DNA from: JALONO01 sp038209965
Lineage (GTDB): Bacteria > Bacteroidota > Bacteroidia > Cytophagales > Thermoflexibacteraceae
Length of the DNA: 64,000 nucleotides
NCBI GenBank assembly: GCA_038209965.1
Contig: JBBQXF010000005.1
Span: forward strand, 19,489 to 83,488
Reading direction: 5' to 3'
The first letter of the stretch is position 1, and every line of letters starts with the position of its first letter. A program made the position numbers and the translations under genes. Shown here piece by piece: positions 62,574 to 64,000 of this stretch. The notes under the pieces are model-generated. The model was not told the origin of the DNA, did not search any database, and was given only the letters and a program-made list of their open reading frames with translations.

Positions 62574-62981
62574 ATGACGAAAAATCATTATGAGACTGTG
62601 TTCATTTTAACTCCCGTTTTGTCTGAGGCCCAGATGAAGGACGCAGTCGAGAAATTCAAAGAGGTACTGGTATCGCACAAAGCCGATGCCTACCATGTGG
62701 AAGAGTGGGGACTAAAGAAATTGGCCTACCCCATCAATAACAAATCGACCGGTTTTTATGCTTTGTTCGAGTATTCGGGCGAACCGACCATCGTTAAATT
62801 ATTGGAGACCGAGTTCCGCCGTGATGATCGCGTGCTGCGCTACTTGACCGTATCGTTGGATAAATATGCCTACGAATACAACGAACGCCGCCGCAAAGGA
62901 GCCTTCAACAAGAAGCCCGAAGCCGCTGCTGCCGCTACCCCCGCTGCTACCACAACTCCCAACAAGAAAAAAGACGAATAA
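62574..62981 (+). CDS. rpsF: 30S ribosomal protein S6
   Basis: S6 binds the central domain of 16S rRNA together with S18. The 135-residue protein has HYETVFILTPVLSE, EEWGLKKLAYPI and FYALFEYSG, typical of S6, and then an Ala/Pro/Thr/Lys-rich tail (about 110-135). ATG 62574 is chosen because the frame start at 62523 lies within the promoter. It is the first gene of the rpsF-rpsR-rplI operon, six bases before rpsR. ssb is not between them as in some other phyla. Confidence 0.96.
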   Translation: MTKNHYETVFILTPVLSEAQMKDAVEKFKEVLVSHKADAYHVEEWGLKKLAYPINNKSTGFYALFEYSGEPTIVKLLETEFRRDDRVLRYLTVSLDKYAYEYNERRRKGAFNKKPEAAAAATPAATTTPNKKKDE

Positions 62982-62987
62982 CGAGCC

Positions 62988-63242
62988 ATGCCACTGATCA
63001 ACGAACCGGTTGTCCGCAACCAAGAAAACCGCAAGAAATATTGCCGTTTTAAGAAAAGCGGGATCAAGTACATCGATTACAAGGATCCCATCTTTTTGTT
63101 GAAGTTTGTCAATGAGCAGGGCAAATTGCTGCCCCGCCGCATCACCGGCACCAGCCTGAAATTTCAGCGCCGGGTATCGCAGGCCGTAAAACGTGCCCGC
63201 CATTTGGCCTTAATGCCATACGTAACCGATTCCTTGAAATAG
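62988..63242 (+). CDS. rpsR: 30S ribosomal protein S18
   Basis: The 84-residue protein is the usual size, with KKYCRFKKSGIKYIDYKDP and LLPRRITGTSLKFQRRVSQAV, then a basic C-terminal helix. It pairs with S6 on the platform of the small subunit. It sits six bases after rpsF and about 50 bases before rplI. Confidence 0.97.
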   Translation: MPLINEPVVRNQENRKKYCRFKKSGIKYIDYKDPIFLLKFVNEQGKLLPRRITGTSLKFQRRVSQAVKRARHLALMPYVTDSLK

Positions 63243-63291
63243 GTTCATCTTTTGACCATTCAAAATCCAACATTTAACAATTTGTTTTGTC

Positions 63292-63735
63292 ATGGAAATT
63301 ATTTTGAAAGAAGACTTTACCGGTCTTGGCTATAAAAACGATATAGTAAAGGTAAAAGACGGCTTTGGCCGGAACTACCTCCTGCCACGCGGGGTAGCGA
63401 TTTTGGCTACCGAATCCAATCGCAAGATTGTGACCGAAAACGTGAAACAGGCAGCCCATAAAGCTGAAAAGGTAAAAACTGCCGCTTTGAACATTGCCGA
63501 GCAAGTGGGTGACATGGTGCTTTCCATCGTGACCAAAGCTGGCGAAAGCGGCAAGATTTTCGGCGCGGTTACCTCTCTCCAAATCTCTGATGCCCTGAAA
63601 GCCAGAGGTATTGAGGTTGATCGGAAGAAAATCGCCCTCAAAGGGGAGGTCAAAATGCTGGGTGATTATATCGCCGTGCTCGACCTGCACAAAGAAGTGA
63701 AGAAAGAGGTAGCATTTTCCGTCATTGCGGGCTAG
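63292..63735 (+). CDS. rplI: 50S ribosomal protein L9
   Basis: The 147-residue protein has the N-terminal domain MEIILKEDFTGLGYK, then VKDGFGRNYLLPRGVA, a long connecting helix and a C-terminal domain (GKIFGAVTSLQISDALK). It binds 23S rRNA domain V near the L1 stalk. It is last in the operon; a bidirectional terminator follows. Confidence 0.97.
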   Translation: MEIILKEDFTGLGYKNDIVKVKDGFGRNYLLPRGVAILATESNRKIVTENVKQAAHKAEKVKTAALNIAEQVGDMVLSIVTKAGESGKIFGAVTSLQISDALKARGIEVDRKKIALKGEVKMLGDYIAVLDLHKEVKKEVAFSVIAG

Positions 63736-63754
63736 TTCCCCTTCCATTATCACC

Positions 63755-63793
63755 AAAAAAGGCAATAAGACCCACGTTTTATTGCCTTTTTTT
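63755..63793. terminator. bidirectional intrinsic terminator after rplI
   Basis: AAAAAAGGCAATAA (63755-63768) pairs with TTATTGCCTTTTTT-type sequence (from 63779) around loop GACCCACG. A and T runs flank the stem on both sides. Confidence 0.9.
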
Positions 63794-63878
63794 ATTGCCC
63801 AGATCATCAACCAATAAAATCGGGGCCGCCTATTATATCAATTTTTATTAACTTGCGTTCAATAAACTTGAACCTGCT

Positions 63879-64000
63879 GTGTCAAAAGTCAAAACGGCTT
63901 ATTTCTGCCAAAACTGTGGCTATCAGTCGCCCAAATGGATGGGCCGCTGTCCCTCTTGCCAGCAATGGAACACCATTACCGAAGAGATCGTCCAACAAGA
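63879..64000 (+). CDS. radA: DNA repair protein RadA (5' part only)
   Basis: A GTG start at 63879 opens a frame that runs off the window. Its first 40 residues read [17 protein letters not shown], then [15 protein letters not shown], the N-terminal zinc finger (CxxC...CxxC) with the [14 protein letters not shown] motif of RadA/Sms. RadA is a RecA-like helicase-ATPase that helps branch migration in recombination. The ATPase and Lon-like domains lie outside the window. TAAACTTG at 63863-63870 is a possible -7 element. Confidence 0.9.
   Translation, partial: MSKVKTAYFCQNCGYQSPKWMGRCPSCQQWNTITEEIVQQ

Overview
The window looks like chromosomal DNA of a Bacteroidota bacterium, probably a Cytophagales- or Saprospirales-like lineage; I cannot place it more finely. 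The evidence is the Bacteroidota promoter type (TTG or TTTG, 19-20 bases, then TAnnTTTG, seen cleanly before rpsF, infB, glmS and a nuclease gene), few Shine-Dalgarno sequences, and family-typical genes: an OstA-like LPS export protein, a secreted S9 DPP-IV-like peptidase, CcoG/FixH, a short alpha-glucan phosphorylase-like protein, a FixG-adjacent SafE protein and an IF2 with a very long N-terminal extension. Most genes have GC-rich third positions, which creates many long antisense shadow frames. Three blocks are clearly AT-richer and look accessory or decayed: about 9.8-11.2 kb, 42.5-45 kb and 50.2-55.6 kb.

Layout. 0-7.3 kb: tRNA-Ala(GGC), lgt (-) divergent from uvrA (+), a membrane HAMP/GAF/PAS protein without a kinase domain, and an alpha/beta hydrolase. 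7.3-11.5 kb: an accessory stretch with three intergenic arrays of a roughly 86-bp unit made of three small hairpins. The arrays separate a SUMF1/FGE-domain protein and two glycosyltransferase-like genes. 11.5-31 kb: a secreted sortilin/BNR-repeat protein, a solitary beta-class DNA methyltransferase, the cbb3-oxidase accessory trio ccoG-fixH-safE without ccoNOP, a Pit phosphate transporter, a CoA-transferase, an orphan TrkA/KtrA subunit, a J-domain-like coiled-coil protein, a class I glutamine amidotransferase, an alpha-glucan phosphorylase homologue lacking the PLP lysine, a DPP-IV-like peptidase, a sugar isomerase-like TIM barrel and a YbjN-like protein.

31-50 kb: an SRPBCC gene split by one nonsense codon, a secreted DNA/RNA nuclease, infB, a GCS2-CBS fusion, an OstA-like protein, a GAF-PP2C phosphatase, an OmpA protein with a DUF4082-like lipoprotein, an APH-like kinase, fabH and glmS. 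50-55.6 kb is a decay zone. It holds relics of an AraC-type regulator and of a possible transposon ORF, fragments of other genes, a secreted lipocalin-like protein and a ClC chloride channel. The channel region is bracketed by a 33-bp direct repeat that is the 3' end of a Spy-like gene.

55.6-64 kb: an ECF sigma / putative anti-sigma / Spy-like envelope-stress module, an FAD/Fe-S dehydrogenase of the GlcD-LldE fusion type, rimP-nusA (separated from infB), the rpsF-rpsR-rplI ribosomal operon and the 5' end of radA. The most noteworthy signals are the modular hairpin-repeat arrays, the phosphorylase homologue with Thr at the PLP-lysine position, the several independent nonsense-bearing relics, and several large perfect intergenic hairpins of unknown role.
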